Assembly: GCA_020633195.1 (NCBI GenBank)
Contig: JACKEC010000019.1
Coordinates: forward strand, 372,001 to 436,000
Source of the DNA: Sandaracinaceae bacterium
GTDB lineage: Bacteria > Myxococcota_A > Polyangia > Polyangiales > Sandaracinaceae
Direction of reading: 5' to 3'
DNA: 64,000 bases
Every line of letters begins with the position of its first letter. Positions within the stretch are counted from its first letter, which is position 1. The notes beneath the pieces were generated by a model. It had not been told where the DNA came from. It worked only from the letters and a program-made list of their open reading frames with translations, and made no database searches. This document shows, piece by piece, positions 43,310 to 54,077 of the stretch. The translations under genes and the position numbers were made by a program.

Positions 43310-44425
43310 ATGACTCGGAAGCCCACCGCGTACTGGGACTACATCCGCGTCGAGGAGCTCCTCGCGTTGCAGGGGGGGATCGTCGACGACGACTCGACGC
43401 TCGCGAACGACGAGGTCCTCTTCATCACGATTCATCAGATCGACGAGCTCTGGTTCAAGCTCGCGATCCGCGAGCTGGTGTCGGTGCGCGAGCTGTTCGC
43501 GCGCGACCGCGTGCCCGAGCAGTCGCTGAGCTCCGCGGTGCGCGGCCTCCGCCGCATCGCCCAGCTCTTCGAGCACATCGCGTCGCACTTCCAGCTGATG
43601 GAGACGATGACGACGCGGGACTACCTCGCGTTCCGCGACAAGCTCAGCCCCGCGAGCGGCTTCCAGTCGGCGCAGCTCCGCGAGGTCGAGATCGTGCTCG
43701 GCCTCGACGACGCGCAGCGCATCCCGCTCGGCCACGAGGGCAGCTACCTGCGCGCGCTGCTCAACCCGGACGGCACCGAGTCACCGGCGTCGCGCCGCGT
43801 GAAGGCGCGCCTCGCGGACCCCACCACCGTCGCGAGCGCGGTCGCCGATTGGCTCTACCGCACCCCGATCGACGGCTCGACCCCGGGCCAGCCCGACGAC
43901 GACGCCACCGTCGAGCGCTTCGTCGACGCGTACCTCGAGGCGCACGCCCGCGAGAACGATCGCGCCCGCGAGCTCGCGCAGCACGACGCGTTGACGGAGG
44001 CCGACGGCGAGCGCCTCGACGCGCGGTACGCCGCCGCCGTCGAGTCCACCGCGTCGTTCCTGCGCGCCGAGGACGTCGATCCGTCCGAGCGCCTGCGCCG
44101 CCGTCGCATCCGCGCCGCGCTCGTGCTCATCGAGGGCTACCGCGAGCTGCCCCTGCTCGCGTGGCCGCGCGAGGTCGTCGACGCGATCGTCGCGCTCGAG
44201 CAGAGCTTCGTGATCTTCCGCCAGCGCCACGCCCGCATGGTCGAGCGCATCATCGGCCGCCGCATCGGCACCGGTGGCTCCGCGGGCGTCGACTACCTCG
44301 ACCAGACCGCGCTCCGCTACCGCGTCTTCCACGACGTGTGGGCGGTGCGGACCCTGCAGATCCGCCGCGCCGCGCTCCCGCCGCTGAAGAACGAGAAGGC
44401 CTACGGCATCTCCGTGGGCGATTGA
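43310..44425 (+). CDS. kynA: Tryptophan 2,3-dioxygenase
   Basis: 371 residues from ATG 43,310 (a GTG at 43,265 would add 15). Heme enzyme that opens the indole ring of tryptophan to N-formylkynurenine. Diagnostic sequence: TAYWDYIRVEELLALQGG, FITIHQIDELWFKL (with the active-site His), ETMTTRDYLAFRDKLSPASG, FQSAQLREVE and IGTGGSAGVDYLDQT. The remaining helical region is normal in length, with a somewhat enlarged central segment (DGSTPGQPDDDATVERFVDA). No other kynurenine gene adjacent. Confidence 0.93.
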   Translation: MTRKPTAYWDYIRVEELLALQGGIVDDDSTLANDEVLFITIHQIDELWFKLAIRELVSVRELFARDRVPEQSLSSAVRGLRRIAQLFEHIASHFQLMETMTTRDYLAFRDKLSPASGFQSAQLREVEIVLGLDDAQRIPLGHEGSYLRALLNPDGTESPASRRVKARLADPTTVASAVADWLYRTPIDGSTPGQPDDDATVERFVDAYLEAHARENDRARELAQHDALTEADGERLDARYAAAVESTASFLRAEDVDPSERLRRRRIRAALVLIEGYRELPLLAWPREVVDAIVALEQSFVIFRQRHARMVERIIGRRIGTGGSAGVDYLDQTALRYRVFHDVWAVRTLQIRRAALPPLKNEKAYGISVGD

Positions 44426-44479
44426 GCCTGGCAACGATCTGGCCCGCCGAAGCGTGGCCTTCGTTGCCAAGCAGCCGAT

Positions 44480-44512
44480 GGGGACGATCCTCTTCACTTT
44501 CTTCATCACCGC
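44480..44512 (+). repeat. REP/TIR-like repeat left of RAYT, copy 1
   Basis: Unit beginning GGGGACGATCCTCTTCACTT. A direct copy follows at 44,532, and inverted copies lie on the far side of the transposase at 45,511 and 45,542. Confidence 0.75.
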
Positions 44513-44531
44513 CCGCAGCGGTTGGGGGTGC

Positions 44532-44564
44532 GGGGACGATCCTCTTCACTTTCTTCATCACCGC
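44532..44564 (+). repeat. REP/TIR-like repeat left of RAYT, copy 2
   Basis: Identical to copy 1 over 33 bp. Ends 11 bp before the transposase stop codon. Confidence 0.75.
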
Positions 44565-44574
44565 GGCAGGAGCG

Positions 44575-45468
44575 CTATTCGGCAGCGGCATCTACGATGA
44601 GCCGCCTCCGAAGCTCTGACGCCAGACCTTCGACCGCCGCGGCGTTTCGATGGAGCAGGTTGAACACGCTGCCGGGCAAGATGCCCAGCTGTGCTCCGAC
44701 CACGGTGTAGGTCTGGTTGAGGTCACGTGTCGCGACGAGCGCGACGAGGGCGCGGGTCCTCACGGCGCCGCGTCGCCTCGACAGAAGGGACTCGCCGGCG
44801 GGCAGGTCGGCCACTTGGCGCGCGAGGTCGATCAGCCGGAGCCAGTCGACGGGCGCGGACTCTCGCCGTAGCGCGAGCTCCGGCGCGGGTTCTGACACCC
44901 ACTCCGAGGCGTCGAGATCGACCTCCGTCACGAACTCGTCGAAGCGACGCCGACCCGCCGCGTTGTCGCGGAAGCCCAGGATGTCCAGCGCTCGCTCGAC
45001 GTCGAGCCACGGAGGAGGAGGCTCCAGCCGGAGGTACGCTCGGTGACTCGTCCAGCTCGAGTCGCGGGGCCGGTCCACGACGCCCGCCTCCACCGGGTTG
45101 CGATGGTGATAGGCGACCAAACGCGGGAGCGCCCGAGTGGGCACGGGATGGATCGTGGGCCGTTGGGCGAAGACTGGACCGAGCGTCTCCCGATCATCTC
45201 GCCCGTGATAGCTGCCGGCGAAGCGAGTGTGCGCGGAACGAAAGAAGCGATCGGGGTTGGTCGAACCCGCCACGTGCCCATAGTGGACGTGGCTCGACAT
45301 CTCGGCGTACGAGAGCCAGATCCAATCCCACCGTTCGTCGGCGAGTGTGATCGCGCGGTGGAGCGATTGACGGTCGATGTCATCGACCAGGCAGAAGCGA
45401 CGGTCGACGAAGCGAGAGATGGTGTGAGCGCCCATCCCGGGAACCCAGTGGCGGCGTTGTCGAGGCAT
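44575..45468 (-). CDS. REP-associated tyrosine transposase (RAYT/Y1-like)
   Basis: 297 residues from ATG 45,468 (MPRQRRHW); the longer frame reads through a repeat and is rejected. Y1-transposase pattern: SRFVDRRFCLVDD, WIWLSYAEMSSHVHYGHVAG (HxH-type metal site SHVHY), FAGSYHGRDDRETLG, LVAYHHRNPVEAGVVDRPRD (the NPVxAGVV motif) and SWTSHRAYL. The catalytic Tyr is probably in the LVAYHHRNP helix. C-terminal ~110 residues are a DnaA/helix-turn-helix-like domain (LRRRLIVDAAAE end; LARQVADLPAGESLLSRRRG). Bracketed by two inverted pairs of REP-like repeats. No obvious damage, so possibly active. Confidence 0.85.
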   Translation of the reverse strand: MPRQRRHWVPGMGAHTISRFVDRRFCLVDDIDRQSLHRAITLADERWDWIWLSYAEMSSHVHYGHVAGSTNPDRFFRSAHTRFAGSYHGRDDRETLGPVFAQRPTIHPVPTRALPRLVAYHHRNPVEAGVVDRPRDSSWTSHRAYLRLEPPPPWLDVERALDILGFRDNAAGRRRFDEFVTEVDLDASEWVSEPAPELALRRESAPVDWLRLIDLARQVADLPAGESLLSRRRGAVRTRALVALVATRDLNQTYTVVGAQLGILPGSVFNLLHRNAAAVEGLASELRRRLIVDAAAE

Positions 45469-45510
45469 GCCCGATTGTCGGGCGCAGACATGGCGAGGTT
45501 TCGGATCGAC

Positions 45511-45532
45511 GAAACTGAAGAGGATCGTCCCC
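45511..45532 (-). repeat. REP/TIR-like repeat right of RAYT, copy 3 (inverted)
   Basis: Reverse complement of the left units (GGGGACGATCCTCTTCAGTT on the minus strand; C to G at one position). Confidence 0.7.
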
Positions 45533-45541
45533 GGCGCGGGT

Positions 45542-45566
45542 GAAGAAACTGAAGAGGATCGTCCCC
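45542..45566 (-). repeat. REP/TIR-like repeat right of RAYT, copy 4 (inverted)
   Basis: Second inverted unit, 9 bp beyond copy 3. Together with 44,480 it closes a ~1.09-kb element. Confidence 0.7.
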
Positions 45567-45595
45567 GGGTTACCCGGGGGGATTGAGCGTCCGCG

Positions 45596-46525
45596 TCACT
45601 CGAGCTGCGTGGCCTCGATGCGCCGGTTCTGGGCACGGCCGGCCTCGGTGTCGTTGGTCGCGACGGGGCGCGTGTCGCCGTAGCCGACCGCCTCGATGCG
45701 GCTGGCGTCGATGCCGTGGGCGATGACGTAGGCGCGCACGGCCTGGGCGCGCTGCTCGGAGAGGGTCTGGTTGCGCGCGGGGTTGCCGACGTTGTCGGTG
45801 TGGCCGGAGATCCGGATGTGGGCGCTCTCGACGTAGGTCATGTACTCGACGAGGCCGTCGATCCGCGGGAACGACTCGGGCTGGATCGTGGCGCGGCCGG
45901 TCTCGAAGAGGATGCCCTCCATGACGAAGCCGGGGTCCTCCGGCGGGGGGGGCGCGTCGGGCAGGGGCGGGATCGGCGGCGGGCGGCGTCGCCGGTAGCG
46001 CATGGTCAGGCGGATGTCCTGGTTCGGGCCCGGCGGCACCTCGACGTTCGCGGTGGTCGCCGCGCGACCGCCCAGGGTCAGGTACTCGATGCGGTAGCGC
46101 GCGCCCGGGGGCACGAGCACCTCCGCGTAGCCGACGGAGTCGCTCTCGCTCGTGTAGTACGCGGTGCCGTCGGGCGCGGTCAGCTTGATCACGATGCCCG
46201 GCAGCGGGCCGTTCTCCGGGTCGACGATGAACAGCCGCATCGCCGCGCCGGTCGCCGACGAGCGGATCCGCGAGGGGCTGTCTCCGTGCGCGTCACCGGC
46301 GGTGGTCGAGTCGCTGAGCTGGAAGGTCTGCCCGTCCCCCGAGCCGCCCGAGCCGCCCGAGTCGCCCGAGCCGTCGCCGTCGTCGGCGCCCGACGAGCCC
46401 CCGGAGGTCCCGCCTCCCGAGGACCCGGAGCCCCCCGTCGTGTCGGCGGTCTCACCTCCGCCGCAAGCCGTTGCGAGAGACATCGCGATCGCGATGAGCC
46501 GAAGGTGACCGAGGGTGCTCTTCAT
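45596..46525 (-). CDS. OmpA-family lipoprotein
   Basis: 309 residues from ATG 46,525. Lipobox LATACGG, a long Gly/Ser/Asp linker, then a carboxypeptidase-regulatory-like beta domain (about 95-180: LPGIVIKLTAPDGTAYYTSE). A Pro-rich spacer leads to a C-terminal OmpA peptidoglycan-binding domain: ILFETGRATIQPES, RISGHTDNVGNPARNQTLSE, QRAQAVRAYV, RIEAVGYGDTRPVATN and GRAQNRRIE. The diaminopimelate-binding Asp and Arg are present. Likely anchors the outer membrane to peptidoglycan. Confidence 0.9.
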   Translation of the reverse strand: MKSTLGHLRLIAIAMSLATACGGGETADTTGGSGSSGGGTSGGSSGADDGDGSGDSGGSGGSGDGQTFQLSDSTTAGDAHGDSPSRIRSSATGAAMRLFIVDPENGPLPGIVIKLTAPDGTAYYTSESDSVGYAEVLVPPGARYRIEYLTLGGRAATTANVEVPPGPNQDIRLTMRYRRRRPPPIPPLPDAPPPPEDPGFVMEGILFETGRATIQPESFPRIDGLVEYMTYVESAHIRISGHTDNVGNPARNQTLSEQRAQAVRAYVIAHGIDASRIEAVGYGDTRPVATNDTEAGRAQNRRIEATQLE

Positions 46526-46698
46526 CGCGTCGCAGGCTACCACGCGGGCCTCGCCGTCAGCATCGCCGCCGTCTCGCCCACCTCGGAGGGGAGCGTGATT
46601 CGCCGCACGCGATTTTGGGGCCGACTTTGAGTAGGCTAGGCCGCCTCGGGGGGTGGCTCGGGGAGTCGATTCAGCCGCCGCTCGAACGAGGAGGGCGA

Positions 46699-47964
46699 AT
46701 GACGGTCGTCGCGGTGGTGGGCGCCCAGTGGGGCGACGAAGGCAAGGGCAAGGTCATCGAGGCGATCGCGCCCAAGGCCGCGTTGGTCGTGCAGTACGCC
46801 GGCGGCTACAGCCCGGGGCAGACGCTCGTCGCCGAGGGGGAGCGCTTCGTGCTGCACGTGGTCCCCTCCGGGTCGCTGCGCTCCGGCAAGTCGTGCCTGC
46901 TCGCGCAGGGCATGGCCCTCGACCCGCGGCTCGTGCTCGAAGAGCTCGAGATCCTCGAGACCCACGGCGCCCTCGCCGGCGACCTGCGCATCGATCAACG
47001 TGCGCAAGTCGTGTTGCCGCACCACATCGCCCTCGATCAGCTCCGCGAGGAGTCCGAGGGCGCGAGCGGCTCTCCCCGCCGCGGGATCGGCCCCGCCTAC
47101 ATGGACGCGGTCGGCCGCCGCGGGATCCGGATGGGCGACCTCCTCGTCCCGGACGGGCTCGAGGGCCGCATCGCGGCGAGCATCGAGGCGAGCGCCCACG
47201 CCCTGCGCGAGCTCGGCGCGCCGATCCCCGACGCCAAGCAGGTCCTCGACGAGTACGTGGCCGCGGGTGAGAAGCTCCGCTCCCGCATCGTCGACGGCTC
47301 GCGGCTCATCCTCGACCTCCGCGCCTCGGGCGAGATGGTCGTGCTCGAGGGCCCCTTCGGCACGATGGTCGACCAGGACCACGGCTACTACCCCTTCGTC
47401 GTCGGCGCCTCCACGGTCGCGGGCGGCGCCTGCACCGGCACGGGCATCTCTCCGAAGGCGATCGACAGGGTCATCGGCGTCGCGAAGGCCTACATCACCC
47501 GGCCGGGGCTCGGGCCCTTGCCGTCGGAGGTCACCGGAGATCTCGCCTCGACGCTCCAGGACCGCGGCGGCGAGCTCAGCCCGACGTCGGCCCGACCGCG
47601 CCGCTGCGGCATGTTCGACGTGCCGGTCCTGCGCTACTCGGCGCGGGTCAACGGCTTCGACGAGCTCGCGCTCACCAAGCTCGACGTCCTCTCGGGCCTC
47701 GACGAGATCCCCGTCTGCGTGGGCTACGAGCTCGACGGGGACGTCCGCGACGAGCCGCCGTTCGAGGGGCAGTCCCGCATGCAGCCGCTCACCGAGATGC
47801 TGCCCGGTTGGACCGAGCCGCTCTCCGACTGCCGCGCGTGGGAGGAGCTCCCGGCGAACGCCCGGGGCTACGTGGAGTTCATCGAGCGCAACTCCGGCGT
47901 CCGCATCACGTTGGTGAGCGTCGGTCCCGACAAGGCACAGACCATCCGGCGCGATGTAGACTGA
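46699..47964 (+). CDS. Adenylosuccinate synthetase homologue with changed active site
   Basis: 421 residues from ATG 46,699 behind GAGGAGGGCG. Clear PurA fold and length. GTP-side motifs kept: WGDEGKGK with Asp13 and TKLDVLSG for guanine. Substrate-side residues differ from the canonical enzyme: GGxNAGHT is GGYSPGQT, so catalytic His41 is Gln and Asn38 is Ser; GTTGRGIGPAY is SGSPRRGIGPAY; EGAQGTM is EGPFGTM (IMP-contacting Gln to Phe); and the aspartate loop GATTGR is SPTSAR. It may therefore catalyse a different GTP-dependent ligation or be regulatory. Annotating it plainly as purA would be risky. Followed 5 bp later by a VOC-fold gene. Confidence 0.85.
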   Translation: MTVVAVVGAQWGDEGKGKVIEAIAPKAALVVQYAGGYSPGQTLVAEGERFVLHVVPSGSLRSGKSCLLAQGMALDPRLVLEELEILETHGALAGDLRIDQRAQVVLPHHIALDQLREESEGASGSPRRGIGPAYMDAVGRRGIRMGDLLVPDGLEGRIAASIEASAHALRELGAPIPDAKQVLDEYVAAGEKLRSRIVDGSRLILDLRASGEMVVLEGPFGTMVDQDHGYYPFVVGASTVAGGACTGTGISPKAIDRVIGVAKAYITRPGLGPLPSEVTGDLASTLQDRGGELSPTSARPRRCGMFDVPVLRYSARVNGFDELALTKLDVLSGLDEIPVCVGYELDGDVRDEPPFEGQSRMQPLTEMLPGWTEPLSDCRAWEELPANARGYVEFIERNSGVRITLVSVGPDKAQTIRRDVD

Positions 47965-47969
47965 GCGCG

Positions 47970-48341
47970 ATGAGCATCGCCCGACGTTCCGGTGAGCTCG
48001 TGCTCCTCCCCGTGCTGGACCCGGGCGCGGCGGCTCCGTTCTACGAGCTGCTCGGGTTCGTCGTCACGAGCGAGGATCACGAAGAGGTCGTCCTCGAGAA
48101 GCCGGGCATGCAGCTCGTGCTCGAGCGCGTCGACGAGCTCGAGAAGGACAACGGTCGCCCCCGCATCGAGGTGAACGTCGACATCGACATCCTCGACCGC
48201 GTGTGGCGCACCGACGGTCGAGACGACCCCACGCTGCCGGGACCGACCCTCGCGCCCGAGGGCGTGTTCGAGTACCGGGCGCGCGATCCATCCGGGAACC
48301 GCGTGCGCATCACCGCGCCGCTGCCCGAACCCGATCGGTGA
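47970..48341 (+). CDS. VOC-fold (glyoxalase/bleomycin-resistance-like) protein
   Basis: 123 residues from ATG 47,970. Beta-alpha-beta-beta-beta pattern: LVLLPVLDPGAAAPFYELLG, VLEKPGMQLVLE, then FEYRARDPSGNRVRI. Metal-ligand candidates are few (no leading His; Glu in FEYRARDP), so it may be a binding rather than catalytic member. Five bases after the PurA homologue, so co-translation is likely and a substrate-related link is possible. Confidence 0.75.
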   Translation: MSIARRSGELVLLPVLDPGAAAPFYELLGFVVTSEDHEEVVLEKPGMQLVLERVDELEKDNGRPRIEVNVDIDILDRVWRTDGRDDPTLPGPTLAPEGVFEYRARDPSGNRVRITAPLPEPDR

Positions 48342-48351
48342 GCGAGCCGCG

Positions 48352-51030
<2,679 letters not shown>

Positions 51031-51148
51031 CCGCGGGGCGAGCGGACGGCCTCGAGCAGGAGCTCGCCGTGACCGGGTCGCTCCGCATCCACATGGGCGA
51101 CCGCGGCCTCGAGCTCGGCCGCCGCCTCGGGATGAAGATCGAGGAGCA

Positions 51149-51382
51149 CTACTTCCGACCGAGGCGGTCCCGGATTCGCTGCTCGACCTGGCCCCAGGCC
51201 ACGGGCGTCACCTCTCCCGATTCGAGCTCGGCGACCCGAGAGGCGATCTCGCGGCTCCACTCGCCGCCGAGATCGGTTGGCTCGAGCTGGAGGCTGTCCC
51301 TCAGTGCTTCCACCAGCTCGGCGCGCTCCTCGATCGACAGAGAGAGCGCGTCTTCGAGGAGCTTCTTGGCGGCCGCGGTCAC
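51149..51382 (-). CDS. Addiction-module antitoxin-like protein (orphan)
   Basis: 77 residues: AAAKKLLEDALSLSIEERAE, LVEALRDSLQLEP, WSREIASRVAELESGEVTPV, then W..VEQRIRDRLG. This is the short helical 'addiction module' antitoxin family that pairs with RelE/ParE toxins; the SIEERAELVEALRDSL segment is typical. The toxin gene that follows is cut short. Confidence 0.75.
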   Translation of the reverse strand: MTAAAKKLLEDALSLSIEERAELVEALRDSLQLEPTDLGGEWSREIASRVAELESGEVTPVAWGQVEQRIRDRLGRK

Positions 51383-51480
51383 GACCCGAGTCTATCGGGC
51401 GCCTCAGCCAACAGCCAGTCGGCGCGACGAGGCATGCGCAACCGAGGACGATGTCGGACGGCGAGCCCCCCTCGCGTCGG

Positions 51481-53208
51481 CTACGGCTCGACGACGTCGA
51501 TCATCCCGACGTCGACGTGGATCTTGGCCGCGCGCTTGCGCGTGAACGGCTTGCGGAGGCCCTTCTTCGCCGCGCGGTGCACGGGAGCGTCCGCGTAGTG
51601 GCCGAGGCACCAGCGGTAGTCCCGCAGCGCGCCGTCGCGATCGCCCGCGAGGTCACGCGCGCGGCCGCGCCACAGGTGGAAGGCCGCGAGGCGCTCGGGG
51701 TCGACATGACCCAGCGCGATCGCCTGATCGAAGGCTGCCTGGGCCTCGGCCGCGTCGCCCGCCTCGATCGCGAGCAGGCCGCGGAGCGAGGCATAGAGCG
51801 GCTGGTCGGGGGCGAGCGCGCTGGCCTCGGCCGCGTGCGCGCGGGCCTCCGCGAGGTCGTCCTTGTCGACGTACGCGACGTAGGTCCGGCGGAACCGCTC
51901 GAACGCCTCGGCGCCCTCGGCCTCGACGCGCAGCTCGCCGCGCTCCGGCGCGTGGCCCATCTGCGCGAGGCTGAACGGCACGAAGGTCCCGTGGCTCGTC
52001 GGCGCCTCGCCGGTGCCGACCCAGAGCGTTCCGTCCTCGGGTCGGAAGACGACCGAGCCCACCGTCATCACCATCGCGATCGAGTCGCGCACGCGACAGT
52101 CGCCCGCGCCGGTGTCGCCGAGGATCTCGGCCATGCCCTGCGGGTCGAGCGCGCCGGCCTTCTGCCCGAGCAGCTCGTTGGCGCGCCGGTGACGCCCCTC
52201 GTTGTGGCGCCAGTAGGACCCGTACAGGTCGACCTCGGTCTCGCCGAGCGCCTCGTCGAGGTAGATGTTCGCGTAGCCGAAGGTCTGCTCGCCGGCGCCG
52301 TAGCGGTGCGCCACCGCGCGCTCCGGGTTCTCCTCGTAGCAGAGCACCTCCCGCGTGTTCCCGTCGGTGACCACGTAGGTCCAGCAGCCGATCGGCGTGT
52401 GCTCGTCGAGGATGCGCTGCGCGTCGTCGAGGTCCTTGGCCTCGCGCATCACCATGTCGCCGACGAGCCCGATCGGGATGCCGCCGAGGCGCGTCCGATC
52501 CGTGAACATGTGCTGATGGACGGTGAGGCTCAGCCCCGACTCGTTCATCGCGGTGATCCCGCCCAGCGGCACGCCCGCGGCGGCCACGCTGACGTAGCGC
52601 TGGCCCTCGTCCGGGTCGTGGAAGATCACGGTCTTGGTGCTCGGCCAGCACCCGACGCCGTGGTAATCGAAGTTGCGCGCGTGCAGCAGCGCCCCGTCCT
52701 TCGTCGCGTCACCCCACGCGACCGCGCTCGTGCAACCGAGCTCGAGCGCGATGCGGTGCGCCACCGCCGGCCCGGGCCCGCGCACCTGCATCATGCGGGC
52801 GACGAGCCACATCAGCGCGTCGGGCATCGTGCAGCCGTCGAGGAACGTCTGCGGGTCGAGCCCCGCGCCGTCGGCGACGCCGCGCAGCGTGTCCACCGCG
52901 AACTGCGGCATCTCTCGCGCGACCTTGCGCCCCACCGTCTTCTGCAGCGTCGGCCACACCAGCCCAGACAGCGGCCCGAGCGCGCCCTTGCCCATCAGGC
53001 TCTCGACCACGCGGCGGAAGTAGGGGATGGGCCCGCGCCGGATCTCCTCCGCGAGGAGGACGCCGTGCTGGTAGCCCATGTCGTAGGAGCTGCCCGCCAC
53101 GTGCAGGACGTGGATGTCCCCCACGCGCGTGAGGGAGCCGCGACCCATCCGACGGGTCGTGGGCCGGGGCTCGGGGATCGAGGTCGTCGTGGTCGTGGCG
53201 AGGGTCAT
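51481..53208 (-). CDS. C45-like Ntn hydrolase fused to a TPR-like C-terminus
   Basis: 575 residues; start overlaps the FadR-type regulator stop (ATGA). N-terminal ~430 residues fit the acyl-CoA:6-aminopenicillanic-acid acyltransferase/C45 group: GSSYDMGYQHG and the candidate nucleophile Cys159 in LGCTSAVAWGDATKDG. LLHARNFDYHG, GGITAMNESGLSLTVHQHMF and IGCWTYVVTDGNT follow. Residues ~440-530 are TPR-like (AHAAEASALAPDQPLYASLR; AFDQAIALGHVDPERL). Most family members self-cleave before the Cys; here that would remove a 158-residue prodomain. Substrate unknown; probably an amide hydrolase or acyltransferase under control of the coupled regulator. Confidence 0.82.
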   Translation of the reverse strand: MTLATTTTTSIPEPRPTTRRMGRGSLTRVGDIHVLHVAGSSYDMGYQHGVLLAEEIRRGPIPYFRRVVESLMGKGALGPLSGLVWPTLQKTVGRKVAREMPQFAVDTLRGVADGAGLDPQTFLDGCTMPDALMWLVARMMQVRGPGPAVAHRIALELGCTSAVAWGDATKDGALLHARNFDYHGVGCWPSTKTVIFHDPDEGQRYVSVAAAGVPLGGITAMNESGLSLTVHQHMFTDRTRLGGIPIGLVGDMVMREAKDLDDAQRILDEHTPIGCWTYVVTDGNTREVLCYEENPERAVAHRYGAGEQTFGYANIYLDEALGETEVDLYGSYWRHNEGRHRRANELLGQKAGALDPQGMAEILGDTGAGDCRVRDSIAMVMTVGSVVFRPEDGTLWVGTGEAPTSHGTFVPFSLAQMGHAPERGELRVEAEGAEAFERFRRTYVAYVDKDDLAEARAHAAEASALAPDQPLYASLRGLLAIEAGDAAEAQAAFDQAIALGHVDPERLAAFHLWRGRARDLAGDRDGALRDYRWCLGHYADAPVHRAAKKGLRKPFTRKRAAKIHVDVGMIDVVEP

Positions 53209-53948
53209 CGTGCGGTTCCTTCGAGCAAGCGGCTGAGGGGCTCACCGGTCGACAGCGCCGCTGCCGCCAGGGTCCGGGGGGTCGCCCACTCGTGGTAGGC
53301 GGAGACGAGCGTGCGGATGGACGCTCCGTCGCGATCGCGGATCAGGCGGACCAGCGTGCGCACGCCCAACAGGTGGGGCTCGCTCGCGGGGCGCACGGCG
53401 TTGAACACGTCGCGCAGCTCGGTCGCGATCTGCTGGTTCCACCAGACCAGCATCTCGAAGATCTGGTTCTGGGTGGCCCGCGCCACGGTCCGCGCGAACG
53501 CGTCGGACTCGGCGTTGTAGCGGTCCCGCTGGCCGAGCGCGCCGGCGAGCACCTCGGCCTGCGCCTCGAGCGCCTCGAGGTCGGCGTCGGTGCGTCGCTC
53601 CGCCGCGAGCACCGACATCTGGACGTCGAGCGTGGCGCGGATCTCCAGGTAGTCGCGGAGCCGCTCCCGATCCACGCGGCCGGGCGCGGGCACCATCATC
53701 GCCTGCAGCACCTCGGGGCTCACCGAGGTCACCGGATCGAGCACCACCGTGCCGCGCCGCTTGATCGGCCGGACCAGCCGGTGGACCTCGAGGAGCTTGA
53801 TCGCCTCCCGGATCACCGAGCGGTTCACCCCGAATTCCTCGGCGAGCTCGGCCTCCTTGGGGAGGATGGTGCCGACGGGGAGGCCCCCCCCGACGATCCT
53901 GCGGAGCAGGTCGTCAGCGACGCGATCCGCCTTCCTCCCCGTCGACAC
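53205..53948 (-). CDS. FadR-type GntR-family regulator
   Basis: 247 residues. N-terminal winged helix (VADDLLRRIVGGGLPVGTIL; RSVIREAIKLLEVHRLVRP). C-terminal FCD-type all-helical ligand domain with EIRATLDVQMSVLAA, and Asp/His candidates for metal binding in AESDAFARTVARATQNQIFE. Likely controls the coupled C45-like gene and perhaps itself in response to a small acid. Confidence 0.88.
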   Translation of the reverse strand: MSTGRKADRVADDLLRRIVGGGLPVGTILPKEAELAEEFGVNRSVIREAIKLLEVHRLVRPIKRRGTVVLDPVTSVSPEVLQAMMVPAPGRVDRERLRDYLEIRATLDVQMSVLAAERRTDADLEALEAQAEVLAGALGQRDRYNAESDAFARTVARATQNQIFEMLVWWNQQIATELRDVFNAVRPASEPHLLGVRTLVRLIRDRDGASIRTLVSAYHEWATPRTLAAAALSTGEPLSRLLEGTAR

Positions 53949-54077
53949 AGGGAGAGTTATAAATCAGGTTTATTCTCTGTCAACGGGTTTGTTGTGCCAG
54001 GGCCGAAGAGAATGCCGGGGCACCAATTGCGTCTATGGGAGCGCGACCTGGCTATGCTGGGAGCCGGAGGGGGGCCG

